A DNA stretch of 25,778 nt from contig CAYSDH010000047.1 of the NCBI GenBank assembly GCA_964429805.1, forward strand, positions 1 to 25,778, in the 5' to 3' direction. Position numbers and translations under genes: made by a program. The stretch's first letter is position 1. The number at the start of each line of letters is the position of its first letter. This document shows positions 1-7,681 of the stretch, piece after piece. The notes beneath the pieces are model-generated. The model did no database searches, was not told the origin of the DNA, and was given only the letters and a program-made list of their open reading frames with translations. The stretch is from CAYSDH01 sp964429805 (GTDB lineage Bacteria; Bacteroidota; Bacteroidia; Flavobacteriales_D; JABDKJ01).

Positions 1-387
1 GATCCATACTCAATTGAAGGGGTGGAAAAAGGGGATAATTTTGTCTGCTCAGATTGTATGCCAAACCGTGGTCACCTCGAAACCGCTGAATATCCTGGGA
101 GTACAGTTGCTGCGCCATTTGGCCAAACTGCGCTTCATGGTGTTTTTCACAATATTGGATTTAAAGACAACCGAAACATGCCTGGAGATATTATGTATGA
201 TTTGGCAGGAGCAAAACGAGATCATATAAGTCAAACCCACTTTGAAGCTGCGGCAATAACTGTTCTTGGGGAATTAAATTATAACAGTCCGGAATTCCCT
301 TCATTCTTTAATAAAAATGATGACGGCACTGAAACAAAGGTGTTTAGAGGGCTTAAAATGGATGACAATGAATATTTATCGAAATAG
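1..387 (+). CDS. 3' end of an unrecognised protein gene (5' end outside the window)
   Basis: The reading frame is open from base 1 to the TAG at 385-387, giving at least 128 residues. A GTG and several later codons could start translation, but the frame has no stop before them, so the gene most likely begins upstream of the window. I do not recognise the family. The fragment contains a CSDC cysteine pair, a segment AAPFGQTALHGVFHNIGF and a polar C-terminus. No signal peptide or membrane segment is visible. The next gene starts inside its last 26 bases in another frame, so the two are probably co-transcribed. The position at the edge of a repeat-rich accessory stretch, followed by a small exported protein, would suit the C-terminal tip of a polymorphic toxin with a partner gene, but no toxin motif supports that. 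It is more confidently a real coding end than a gene of known role. Confidence 0.5.
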   Translation, partial: DPYSIEGVEKGDNFVCSDCMPNRGHLETAEYPGSTVAAPFGQTALHGVFHNIGFKDNRNMPGDIMYDLAGAKRDHISQTHFEAAAITVLGELNYNSPEFPSFFNKNDDGTETKVFRGLKMDDNEYLSK

Positions 388-733
388 AGTATTCTACTTG
401 AACAGTATTCAAGTTTTTATTTTAGTACTGTTTGTCCAGTGTGCTGCTTTCAAAGTTGAACAGAAGGAGTTAGTAGTCGTTGAAGTCACTGTGTATTATG
501 ATTCAAGCTCTTTGATTAAAAATGAAGTTACAATTTACACTTCGGATGGTAGAACTCTATCGAGAATCTCCACAAATCGAAACTTTGACTTCAGGCTACC
601 TTGTGACTCTTCATATTTAGTCGAGGTCTATAGACCAGGCTACCTCTTAGAACGGATTAAACTTAAGGCGGATTGTTCCAAAAAAAAGTACCTGCTTAAT
701 TTTAATCTTGAAAGAAATGACATTGCCAATTAG
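362..733 (+). CDS. small putative lipoprotein with a predicted beta-sandwich domain
   Basis: This gene encodes about 123 residues. In-frame ATGs at 362 and 368 are both possible; the longer ORF from 317 would put non-signal residues before the export signal. The N-terminus has a basic start (NIYRNR), a hydrophobic stretch (VFILVLFV) and then QC, a loose fit to a Bacteroidota lipobox, so export and lipidation are plausible but not certain. The mature part alternates short beta-strand-like segments (VEVTVYYD, VTIYTSDGRTL, YLVEVYRPGYLL), reminiscent of PEGA or carboxypeptidase-regulatory-like beta-sandwich domains. That is a structural impression, not a family match. It overlaps the 3' end of the preceding partial gene, suggesting translational coupling, and is followed by the REP-like array. 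The function is unknown. Confidence 0.55.
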   Translation: MTMNIYRNRVFYLNSIQVFILVLFVQCAAFKVEQKELVVVEVTVYYDSSSLIKNEVTIYTSDGRTLSRISTNRNFDFRLPCDSSYLVEVYRPGYLLERIKLKADCSKKKYLLNFNLERNDIAN

Positions 734-755
734 TAACATTATGATGTTATAATCT

Positions 756-940
756 CCGCTATCTCGGACCCGCTATCTCGGACTTGGAGCCCGCTATCTC
801 GGATCCGCTCGCTCGGACTGGTAAATGAATGAGCTAGCGCGGACTTGCAGTCCGTGCGATGTGCATGGTTGCGGTTTCAAATGTCCATCAGGTAACTACA
901 AAGCCCCGCTCTCTCGGACATACAAGTATTGATCCGAGCG
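756..940. repeat. 14-nt direct repeat / REP-like palindrome cluster
   Basis: Five near-identical copies of CCGCTATCTCGGAC lie on the plus strand at 756-769, 770-783, 791-804 (last base T), 805-818 (CCGCTCGCTCGGAC) and 906-919 (CCGCTCTCTCGGAC). The first two and the next two abut exactly as tandem pairs separated by TTGGAGC. A partly inverted copy (GATCCGAGCG) lies at 931-940. A related hairpin, CGGACT-TGC-AGTCCG, sits at 840-854. The pattern resembles half-palindromes of the repetitive extragenic type, where a stem like this is followed by TTGGAG and the complementary arm. The repeats have no spacers of uniform length and no leader. No transposase gene is visible nearby. Confidence 0.7.
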
Positions 941-1019
941 ATTGTGAGTCAGAACTTGTCTATTAGACGTAATGTTAAAGAAGGTTTCATGATTGACAAA
1001 CGGACTATAATTCAAAACC

Positions 1020-1067
1020 GGAGCGCAGCTCCTTTGTATTTCTTATCGCAGGAGCAAAGCTCCTGCG
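1020..1067. repeat. two short palindromes (second REP-like family)
   Basis: GGAGC-GCA-GCTCC occupies 1020-1032, and a perfect 9-bp stem CGCAGGAGC-AAA-GCTCCTGCG occupies 1047-1067. They share the core GGAGC...GCTCC and are 14 nt apart. Neither is followed by a T-run, so they do not look like terminators. Their sequence differs from the CTATCTCGGAC repeats just upstream, so this intergenic stretch carries two repeat families. Confidence 0.6.
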
Positions 1068-1123
1068 AAGCGAGGGGGACGTATAAGTGGAATGGAACGA
1101 AATGGGAATTACAAGAGTAGATT

Positions 1124-1507
1124 ATGATTAGTTTGAAGAAAGGAATCATTCTTATCCTTGCCTTGGCAGCATTGGTGATAATGTTAGCCCAAATAGATGC
1201 AGAGCGGTATATCTCAAGTAGGAAAAGCGAGCCCTATGGGTTAGAGAGAGAAAGATTAAGCCACAGTCTGGCAATCATTTCCTATATGAATTATTCGTTG
1301 AAAAGAAACAAAGGCGACATAGATATCGGGGCTTCATTCATGATTTATGACGATCTCGAATTGAACTCGTACAAGTCGAGTTTGATGAGAGATACTTATG
1401 TTGTAAAGTGTTTCTATACTAGGGAAGAGAGGGTCAATTATATCTGTACTAAGAATCTTCGATATGTCTCCTCATTTGAGGGGTTTGAAATCGACTGTCC
1501 TGAGTAA
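1124..1507 (+). CDS. small membrane-anchored hypothetical protein
   Basis: The ATG at 1124 opens a 127-residue frame. Residues 1-6 are basic (MISLKK) and are followed by one strongly hydrophobic helix (about residues 7-23, GIILILALAALVIMLAQ), then a polar region. This predicts a single N-terminal membrane anchor or an uncleaved signal, with the rest outside the cytoplasm. Four cysteines, including the C-terminal DCPE, lie in the exported part and could form disulfides. I recognise no domain. The gene stands alone between the repeat cluster and a possible minus-strand gene remnant. Small anchored proteins like this often act as orphan immunity or partner proteins in accessory regions, but nothing in the sequence proves that here. 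It is probably expressed, since frame and signal features are coherent. Confidence 0.5.
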   Translation: MISLKKGIILILALAALVIMLAQIDAERYISSRKSEPYGLERERLSHSLAIISYMNYSLKRNKGDIDIGASFMIYDDLELNSYKSSLMRDTYVVKCFYTREERVNYICTKNLRYVSSFEGFEIDCPE

Positions 1508-1530
1508 CTAGAATTTCCTTTTAATCAGAG

Positions 1531-1830
1531 TCAGAACTTATCAATATCGGTTATACTACTCCTGAGCAATTTTCTGTGGTTCCGACCGAGCGCCTTGTTA
1601 GAGAGTCCGAGGTCTTTGCGCATGGCACCGATCAGATCGGCCAGTTTGAAAAGGACAATCCCCGCTTCGCTGGATCTGTGATCCTGCGTAATTGAATCCT
1701 TAGCATCTGCGATGCGGTTTTGAATAGCGGCACTCAAGCCAACCGTTCTTGCAGCGAAGTACTCTGTGTTCACCCGTTCGCCTTTAGTTTCGAATCCTAA
1801 GTTTGAAAGAAAAAGAAAGCAGGAATGCAC
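1531..1830 (-). CDS. hypothetical helical protein, possibly a 5'-truncated remnant
   Basis: The minus-strand frame ends at 1531 and can start at a GTG at 1830 (99 residues); it stays open up to a stop near 1876-1878 with no ATG near the front. The last 75 residues look genuinely protein-like and helical: TEYFAARTVGLSAAIQNRI, then SSEAGIVLFKLADLIGAMRK, then a C-terminus ending DIDKF. The first 20 residues look unnatural. That contrast, together with the absence of a good start codon, suggests the surviving 3' end of a longer gene, or translation from a later GTG (ERVNTEYF). I do not recognise the family. It lies where a transketolase C-terminal subunit would be expected downstream of the transketolase N-subunit gene, but is not one. 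Confidence 0.35.
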   Translation of the reverse strand: MHSCFLFLSNLGFETKGERVNTEYFAARTVGLSAAIQNRIADAKDSITQDHRSSEAGIVLFKLADLIGAMRKDLGLSNKALGRNHRKLLRSSITDIDKF

Positions 1831-1908
1831 TCGCGGAGGATTACGGACAGTACTCAGTAAAAGGTTGACACGGATTTACCCGACTGCCTCATACTTGTAT
1901 AAGTAACC

Positions 1909-2796
1909 CTAATAATCTCCAAGCGTCTCTTCCAGCTGACCCAGCGCAGTGGCCAGTTGCTCATCATTAGGTGGTGAGCCGTGCCACTTGTGCGTGCCCG
2001 TCATAAAGTCTACACCTTGCCCCATCTCGGTGCGCATTAAGATGACTACTGGCTTGCCTTTTCCTGAAGCGGACTTAGCCTTTTCCATGGTGGTCATGAT
2101 GTCATCAAAGTCGTGTCCGTCCATCTCCAAACATGTCCAGCCAAACGACTCCCACTTCGTTTTCAAATCCCCGAGTGAAAGCACATCATCCACATCGCCA
2201 TCAATCTGACGACCGTTATAGTCTACAGTGGCTATGAGGTTGTCTATTTTCTGGTGAGCCGCATACATTGCAGCTTCCCAAATCTGTCCTTCCTGAAGCT
2301 CGCCATCACCATGCAGCACATAGACCATAGTATCGTCACCATCTAGTTTTTTTGCCTGTGCGACACCACACGCTGCAGAAAGTCCTTGCCCGAGAGAGCC
2401 AGAAGCGATGCGTATACCTGGCAGTCCTTCTTCAGTAGCTGGGTGACCTTGTAGTCTGGTGTTGAGTTTTCTAAAAGTGGCTAACTCTGCCACAGGGAAG
2501 TATCCGCAATGAGCAAGGGTAGAGTACCACACGGGTGAGATATGTCCGTTAGAAAGAAAGAACATGTCTTCTCCTTTACCATCCATGCTAAACTCAGTGT
2601 TATGCTTCATCACACCATTATACATGGCCACAAAAAAGTCGGCACATCCAAGTGAACCACCCGGGTGACCTGATTGCACAGCGTGAACCATTCTCACTAT
2701 ATCTCTTCGCACTTGAGAGGCTATTCGTCTCAGTTCATCACTATTGGGCATCGTTGTCTTGTTTGTTTCTGGATTGATTACACGTTCTTCTGTCAT
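1909..2796 (-). CDS. transketolase, N-terminal (TPP-binding) subunit
   Basis: This 295-residue protein matches the N-terminal half of transketolase, which in Bacteroidota and many other bacteria is encoded as a separate subunit. It binds thiamine diphosphate and works with a C-terminal subunit to transfer two-carbon units between sugar phosphates in the non-oxidative pentose phosphate pathway, in the cytoplasm. Visible signatures are SGHPGGSLG (residues 42-50), SNGHISP, SGSLGQGLS and the TPP motif beginning GDGELQEGQIWEA (163-175) and running to VDYNGRQ. The pyrimidine-binding half is absent, and the length is normal for the split form. The ATG at 2796 gives a short polar leader. The C-subunit gene usually follows directly, but here the next sequence is an accessory region. 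A weak TTATTTTG box on the minus strand at 2828-2821 could be its promoter. Confidence 0.93.
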   Translation of the reverse strand: MTEERVINPETNKTTMPNSDELRRIASQVRRDIVRMVHAVQSGHPGGSLGCADFFVAMYNGVMKHNTEFSMDGKGEDMFFLSNGHISPVWYSTLAHCGYFPVAELATFRKLNTRLQGHPATEEGLPGIRIASGSLGQGLSAACGVAQAKKLDGDDTMVYVLHGDGELQEGQIWEAAMYAAHQKIDNLIATVDYNGRQIDGDVDDVLSLGDLKTKWESFGWTCLEMDGHDFDDIMTTMEKAKSASGKGKPVVILMRTEMGQGVDFMTGTHKWHGSPPNDEQLATALGQLEETLGDY

Positions 2797-2931
2797 GACA
2801 TTATTTTCCTAAGTCAGGGGCAAAATAAAGGAATAGAGAAGCGAGGATAGTCTCATGTTGAAATCTCTAGGTCTCTTGTTAGTTGTTTGTCAGTCATCTT
2901 TGAGAGCGCCTTATCATATTCAGACCTCGAT

Positions 2932-2964
2932 TTGAAAAATCAACACTCAGTAGATGTACATTTG
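2932..2964 (+). promoter_or_regulatory. Bacteroidota-type promoter of ychF
   Basis: A perfect TAnnTTTG -7 box (TACATTTG, 2957-2964) is preceded by a TTG (2932-2934) with a 22-nt spacer, inside the range reported for Bacteroidota housekeeping sigma promoters. Transcription would begin around 2969-2971, about 20 nt before the ychF ATG at 2989. This also argues against the upstream in-frame ATG extension of that gene. Confidence 0.6.
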
Positions 2965-2988
2965 CGGCCTCATTTAAAACATGTCTTC

Positions 2989-4086
2989 ATGGCACTACAG
3001 TGCGGTATCGTAGGACTTCCAAATGTCGGAAAGTCAACTCTCTTCAATTGCTTGTCAAATGCGAAAGCCCAAGCGGCTAATTTTCCATTCTGCACCATCG
3101 AGCCTAATGTGGGCGTGATCACTGTGCCTGATGAGCGGATTACGAAGCTCGCTGATTTGGTCAATCCTGAAAAAGTACATCCCACAACTATTGAGATAGT
3201 CGACATTGCTGGACTGGTCAAAGGGGCCAGCAAAGGAGAGGGATTGGGAAATCAGTTTTTAGGAAATATCAGAGAGACTAACGCCATCATACACGTGCTC
3301 AGATGCTTTGATGATGACAATGTGGTGCACGTAGATGGGTCAGTTGACCCGGTGAGAGATAAAGAGATTATAGACTTTGAGCTTCAGATGAAGGACCTCG
3401 AGTCAATAGAAAAACATGTGAAAAATTGTCAGCGTGCGGCCAAAGCGGGTGACAAGGCGCAGGCCAAACGACTCGATATCTTGGAGCGCTACATTGCCAA
3501 ATTGGAATCAGGAAGGTCTGCAAGAGAAGTAGAGCTTAACGAGGCTGAAATGGAGCTGGTGACTGACCTTCAGTTACTGACTAACAAGCCTGTGCTCTAT
3601 GTCTGCAATGTCGATGAGTCTGCTGTCGTGTCTGGCAATGCGCACGTGGAGGCAGTAAAGGCTGCCGTAGCTGATGAGCATGCCGAAGTCCTGGTGCTAG
3701 GTGTTGGCATTGAGTCAGACATTGCGGAGTTGGAAACCTTTGAAGACAAAAAAGAATTTTTAGATGATCTCGGATTGACTGAGGCTGGAGTAAACAGGCT
3801 CATCACCAAGGCTTATGATTTACTCGAATTAGAGACATACTTTACTGCTGGAGTCAAAGAGGTGCGCGCTTGGACCATTAAGAAAGGCACAAAAGCGCCA
3901 CAAGCTGCCGGAGTGATTCATACTGATTTTGAAAAGGGCTTCATACGTGCCGAAGTGATCAAGTATGATGATTTTATAGCATTAGGCTCAGAATCAGCGG
4001 TTCGTGATGCTGGAAAACTTGGTGTAGAAGGGAAAGAGTATGTGGTGCAAGACGGAGACGTGATGCACTTCAGATTTAATGTCTGA
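2989..4086 (+). CDS. ychF: redox-regulated ribosome-binding ATPase YchF (OLA1 family)
   Basis: This encodes a 365-residue P-loop protein, the usual length for YchF. YchF belongs to the TRAFAC/Obg-related GTPases but prefers ATP and associates with ribosomes; it is linked to stress responses. In order one sees the P-loop GLPNVGKST near the N-terminus (about residues 9-17), switch II DIAGLVKGAS, the altered G4 motif NVDE (instead of NKxD, the basis of ATP preference), a coiled-coil insertion around residues 130-175, and a C-terminal TGS domain ending in the family signature DVMHFRFNV. The start at 2989 (MALQCGIVGLPN) fits the family. The frame is open back to 2887, but that extension contains the promoter and has no family counterpart. 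It is divergent from the transketolase gene. Confidence 0.96.
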   Translation: MALQCGIVGLPNVGKSTLFNCLSNAKAQAANFPFCTIEPNVGVITVPDERITKLADLVNPEKVHPTTIEIVDIAGLVKGASKGEGLGNQFLGNIRETNAIIHVLRCFDDDNVVHVDGSVDPVRDKEIIDFELQMKDLESIEKHVKNCQRAAKAGDKAQAKRLDILERYIAKLESGRSAREVELNEAEMELVTDLQLLTNKPVLYVCNVDESAVVSGNAHVEAVKAAVADEHAEVLVLGVGIESDIAELETFEDKKEFLDDLGLTEAGVNRLITKAYDLLELETYFTAGVKEVRAWTIKKGTKAPQAAGVIHTDFEKGFIRAEVIKYDDFIALGSESAVRDAGKLGVEGKEYVVQDGDVMHFRFNV

Positions 4087-4233
4087 CGTGGGTTCTAGCC
4101 GATTCAGAGTGCCGAGATGACTATTTCAGTTCTACGGACACTAATCGAGTTGTAAACAATTTTGTCTTCTCACCCCTAAGTATCATGCGCGGAGCATGTT
4201 ATTTCCATACATTGCGCGCTGATTTAGGTCAGT

Positions 4234-7041
4234 TTGACGCGTTTTTTTATTGTTTTATCGGCTATTCTGTCCATCCATTCGACTACTCGATCTCAATTCA
4301 TAGCCAACCCACCAATTCCGAACGGGATTATCGAGACGAATGAGTATGGTTCAACTTTAGACGGTACCAATCAACAATCCACCAATGGGGGCACTTGGTA
4401 CTGTACTTGGGATGCGTCACACCTATATCTCGCCATTTCTGGTTCTAATCCTTCAGAAGGTGCAGTCATTTATCTCGATGTCAATCCAACTATTCCTGTC
4501 AATGGAGGTCAACAAAATCTTGGCTCTGTAGGGTGGAACGGAGACTACAGTCGCAACAATTTTCGTTTACCCATTCGTGCAGATTTGGCCATCTATGCCT
4601 CTGATACTTATGCAGAATACCGCCACAGCGATGGCACTGGCAATTGGTCTTCGCCAAGCATGGTCAACCTTACAGTCGTTGGAAGCACTCCAAACCAGGT
4701 TATAGAAATGGCTATTCCTTGGAACACGGTCACAAGTGGCAATGGTCGTCCGCCCGCATTTAATTGGTTTGGATATAAAGTCTTTGACAACGGAGACGGA
4801 GAGAATGGTACCTATGACCAAGTGCCATTAAAAAACCCTATTGAGCCTAATAACTGTGGAGCAGGAGAGGTCAATACGCTGTATCCCACGTATTATTATT
4901 CTGTGGTCAATACAGATCACACAACATCCACATTCCCATTTGCAGCGCTCAGTTTTACTGGACATGCAGATTTTTCAGAGCCTTTTACTGGAGGTCATTT
5001 TTTAAAAGGAGATGTGCTTTATGATCTGACAGTAAATGACAATAGTCCCGACAACTATGACAATATTCCGGTAAATGATGCTTACGACAATCAAGAGATT
5101 GCCAATCGAGTTTTGATTGACAGCATCATAACCATCAGTCGCAACTTGGTGGTTTGGACAGGCTCTGCGTTGTTACCTGCCAATAATGTCTTGGGCAATA
5201 TCGATGCGGAGATTATCATGGATGGCTCGGCTGGCAAGATTTACAATTTCGGACGCATAGACTGTAATCCTGAAGTATCGTTTGAAGGCGATTTTGATGG
5301 TCGAAGAATCGATCTCAGTATTGACGGAACCACCAGGATGATGGCCAGTCCGATAGATAGGAGTCGTAACCGCTATTCAAATATCACCGTCTACAATGGG
5401 AGTCAACTTCTGGGCCCGTCAACTGGCACAGCAGAGATGGAACTACAGTATGGCAAGATGACGGTCAATGGAATTTTGGACTTCAATAATGCGGGGTCAG
5501 TCAATGTCTCGACCAGAGAAGACTGTATTATTCACAACACATACAGACTGTCTAGTCCAAACAACGCAGGTACGTTTGTCTTCAACGATTTTGAAATCGG
5601 CCGAAATTCTTCAGACCTGAAGGCTGAGTTTTTTGGAGGCACGGTCAACCTTCAGATTCGAGGCGACTTTGAAAACTACGGCAGATTTATTCCGACCAAT
5701 AATAATGGAGAGATCAAAGTGGTGATGAACGGCACTGGCCGACAAGAAATAAAGGGCAATGCTTCAGAAACATTTGAGGCCACCATTCAATTCAAAAATT
5801 TGGAGATTGATAACGATAACGGCTTAGATAATAACAACCTCAATGCTGATGTGCATTTCGTGTCGGTAGGGCCGGGGCAAGTGCGCTGCGTCATCACCGG
5901 TGACTTGAGCCTAAGTTCTGGCGACTTGGTGACACGTAATCGCGTGACTGGTGAGGTGCATAATCTCATATTGAGCAGTGTAGGTAACGCATCTCACTCT
6001 GGCGGTGCGAGCGACATGGCAGGCAATCCATCCTCATATATAGACGGACCTGTGCATGTGAAAACCACCGCTGCCAATGAAGTTTTGACCTTTCCAGTTG
6101 GAAAAGATGGTGCGTTTAGACAAGTGTGGGTCGAGGTTTTTGACCAGAGTTTTCAGGTAGATTCTTTCAGCGTAGAGCTTTTTCATTCGCCAGCGCAAGA
6201 GTTAAATAATGCGCTTCCAGTTGGGCCAGAAATTATCCAAGAGATTTCAGGAGTGCATTACTGGAATGTATCCTCGCCTATTCCGTTTAGCCATGATTCT
6301 GTAAAAGTGACCTTGTCTTACTCCAGTGAAGGAAGTGATGATAGTGTCTCCTTGCCTGATGATTTGCGCATCCTCAAAGCGCCTTCTGGTGGAAATGGTG
6401 TGTGGCAGAATGTAAGCCCATGGAACGGAGCATCTGCGGCTATAGCAGGCACACACAGCACAGTGGGGCTTACCTCTCTCAGCGATTTTACTTTTGGCAG
6501 CGTGGGTAATGATCCGCTGCCAGTAGAGCTTCTTTATTTTGAGGCAGAGGCTCAAAACCAAGATGCCATGTTATACTGGGCCACAGCCGCGGAGCTAAAT
6601 AATGCCTATTTCAGAATAGAAAAATCTACTGATGGATTTGACTGGTCCACACTTACAGAAGTGGAGGGTGCGGGTAATAGTTCACAAGTACTCAGCTATT
6701 CGTATCGCGATAGTGAGCCATCTTCTGGTTTAACCTATTACAAGCTGTATCAAGTTGATTTTGACGGAACAGAAAAAGAGTATGACGTTCGCACGGTGTA
6801 TTTTGCCTCAAGCGAAGTGAATATTTATCCTAATCCTGTGGCAGAAAGTCTTCATGTTGTTCTGCCAGAAGGTTTACGCAATGTGACCTATACTATAGTC
6901 AACGGTCTAGGTATTATGGTAAAACAAGGAGTGCTTGCCGGAGAGGGCGTTACGCCTATTGACCTGCACTTGGATGCTGGTGTGTACACCATAATTTTTC
7001 CAGAGCTTGATGCTCAGACACATCGCTTTGTCAAGCGTTGA
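4234..7041 (+). CDS. secreted T9SS cargo protein with CBM9-like N-terminus and type A sorting domain
   Basis: This 935-residue protein starts at a TTG (4234); an in-frame stop lies just upstream at 4225-4227, so no ATG start is available. Residues 1-20 form a signal peptide (TRFFIVLSAILSIHS). Residues about 25-235 resemble a family 9 carbohydrate-binding/DOMON-like beta-sandwich (GGTWYCTWDASHLYLAISG, FGYKVFDNGDGENGTYDQV). A long repetitive beta-rich middle follows (residues about 250-760). The C-terminal part has the phrase LPVELLYFEA, typical of an Ig-like module in this phylum, and then a T9SS type A sorting domain from NIYPNPV (863) to HRFVKR. It should be exported by Sec, cross the outer membrane by the type IX system and be attached or released at the surface. 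No catalytic domain is recognisable; sugar binding or adhesion is an inference. It stands alone, with a weak CAATTTTG box at 4157-4164. Confidence 0.88.
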   Translation: MTRFFIVLSAILSIHSTTRSQFIANPPIPNGIIETNEYGSTLDGTNQQSTNGGTWYCTWDASHLYLAISGSNPSEGAVIYLDVNPTIPVNGGQQNLGSVGWNGDYSRNNFRLPIRADLAIYASDTYAEYRHSDGTGNWSSPSMVNLTVVGSTPNQVIEMAIPWNTVTSGNGRPPAFNWFGYKVFDNGDGENGTYDQVPLKNPIEPNNCGAGEVNTLYPTYYYSVVNTDHTTSTFPFAALSFTGHADFSEPFTGGHFLKGDVLYDLTVNDNSPDNYDNIPVNDAYDNQEIANRVLIDSIITISRNLVVWTGSALLPANNVLGNIDAEIIMDGSAGKIYNFGRIDCNPEVSFEGDFDGRRIDLSIDGTTRMMASPIDRSRNRYSNITVYNGSQLLGPSTGTAEMELQYGKMTVNGILDFNNAGSVNVSTREDCIIHNTYRLSSPNNAGTFVFNDFEIGRNSSDLKAEFFGGTVNLQIRGDFENYGRFIPTNNNGEIKVVMNGTGRQEIKGNASETFEATIQFKNLEIDNDNGLDNNNLNADVHFVSVGPGQVRCVITGDLSLSSGDLVTRNRVTGEVHNLILSSVGNASHSGGASDMAGNPSSYIDGPVHVKTTAANEVLTFPVGKDGAFRQVWVEVFDQSFQVDSFSVELFHSPAQELNNALPVGPEIIQEISGVHYWNVSSPIPFSHDSVKVTLSYSSEGSDDSVSLPDDLRILKAPSGGNGVWQNVSPWNGASAAIAGTHSTVGLTSLSDFTFGSVGNDPLPVELLYFEAEAQNQDAMLYWATAAELNNAYFRIEKSTDGFDWSTLTEVEGAGNSSQVLSYSYRDSEPSSGLTYYKLYQVDFDGTEKEYDVRTVYFASSEVNIYPNPVAESLHVVLPEGLRNVTYTIVNGLGIMVKQGVLAGEGVTPIDLHLDAGVYTIIFPELDAQTHRFVKR

Positions 7042-7108
7042 GCCGTCCTTGCTCAAGGCGATTCGAATTAATGCATATATTGTCCATTCAATCTTAAACG
7101 AATAAAAG

Positions 7109-7489
7109 ATGTCATTGAAAGCAAAATATCAAGCCGTATTGGAGCTTGGTGAAAAATTTGGAGTGAAGGACGGTTACGTGAATGAAGAGCCTGGAATGAT
7201 AAAAATAGGTGGTACATGTGAGACTGCTTATGAGAAGGACAAAATGTGGGACGAGATTAAGAAGGCAGGTGGAGAAAATGCCTCTGACATAGAAGCAGAT
7301 ATCAAGTTTACGAACAACGCTTACTATCACAAGCACACTGTGGCGAGCGGAGAGTCATTGAGCTTAATCGCCAAGCACTACTACCGCGACCCAATGAAAT
7401 ATCCTAAGATTTTTGAAGCGAATGGAGACATTTTGAAAAGTCCAGATGTGATACATCCTGGTCAAGAGTTGGTCATTCCAAATCTTTAA
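7109..7489 (+). CDS. LysM-domain protein with BON-like N-terminus (Kbp/YgaU-like)
   Basis: The ATG at 7109 opens a 126-residue protein with no signal peptide. The C-terminal half (residues about 74-125) is a LysM module: YHKHTVASGESLSLIAKHYY, then YPKIFEANGDIL, then IHPGQELVIP. The N-terminal half (MSLKAKYQAVLELGEKFGV, then IKIGGTCETAYEKDKMWDEI) is reminiscent of a BON-like fold. This layout matches E. coli Kbp (YgaU), a cytoplasmic potassium-binding BON+LysM protein of similar size, so a cytoplasmic ion-sensing or stress role is more likely than peptidoglycan binding. That is inference from architecture; the BON half is less certain than the LysM half. A strong intrinsic terminator follows 20 nt after the stop, so it is the end of a transcript, probably monocistronic. 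Confidence 0.85.
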   Translation: MSLKAKYQAVLELGEKFGVKDGYVNEEPGMIKIGGTCETAYEKDKMWDEIKKAGGENASDIEADIKFTNNAYYHKHTVASGESLSLIAKHYYRDPMKYPKIFEANGDILKSPDVIHPGQELVIPNL

Positions 7490-7508
7490 AACAGACTTTA
7501 ATTCTGTC

Positions 7509-7534
7509 AAAGGGCGCTTCAAGCGCCCTTTTTT
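7509..7534 (+). terminator. intrinsic terminator after the LysM gene
   Basis: A perfect 9-bp stem AAAGGGCGC / GCGCCCTTT flanks the loop TTCAA and runs straight into further T residues (six T in all at 7529-7534). It lies 20 nt after the stop codon of the LysM gene and isolates it from parE. Confidence 0.88.
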
Positions 7535-7681
7535 GTGCCTAAAAACTCGTGAAAGGCCTGATATTGTTGAAAAAACTGGCGACTACAAGTTTCTACTGCT
7601 TTTTTTTCATATAACTTAGTAGCTTCATTTTTGGTCTGTATCCCCCGTTGGGCGTGCACTTCAGCAATTTTGAACTCCGAT

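Noticed and set aside
756..940. CRISPR array
   Set aside because: The units are only 14 nt, partly abut without spacers, and no cas gene is visible. It fits REP-like repeats better.
929..1120. 63-residue ORF ending GTYKWNGTKWELQE
   Set aside because: Both palindromes lie inside it and translate to unnatural sequence, and the start has no support. The C-terminal 14 residues look protein-like and may be a remnant of a lost gene, but the ORF as a whole is not convincing.
2887..2988. N-terminal extension of ychF from an upstream in-frame start
   Set aside because: The extension covers the TTG/TACATTTG promoter and has no counterpart in the YchF family, which starts just before the P-loop.
7075..7082. 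ATATATTG as promoter of the LysM gene
   Set aside because: It fits TAnnTTTG poorly and the TTG spacing (23 nt) is long; possible but not supported.
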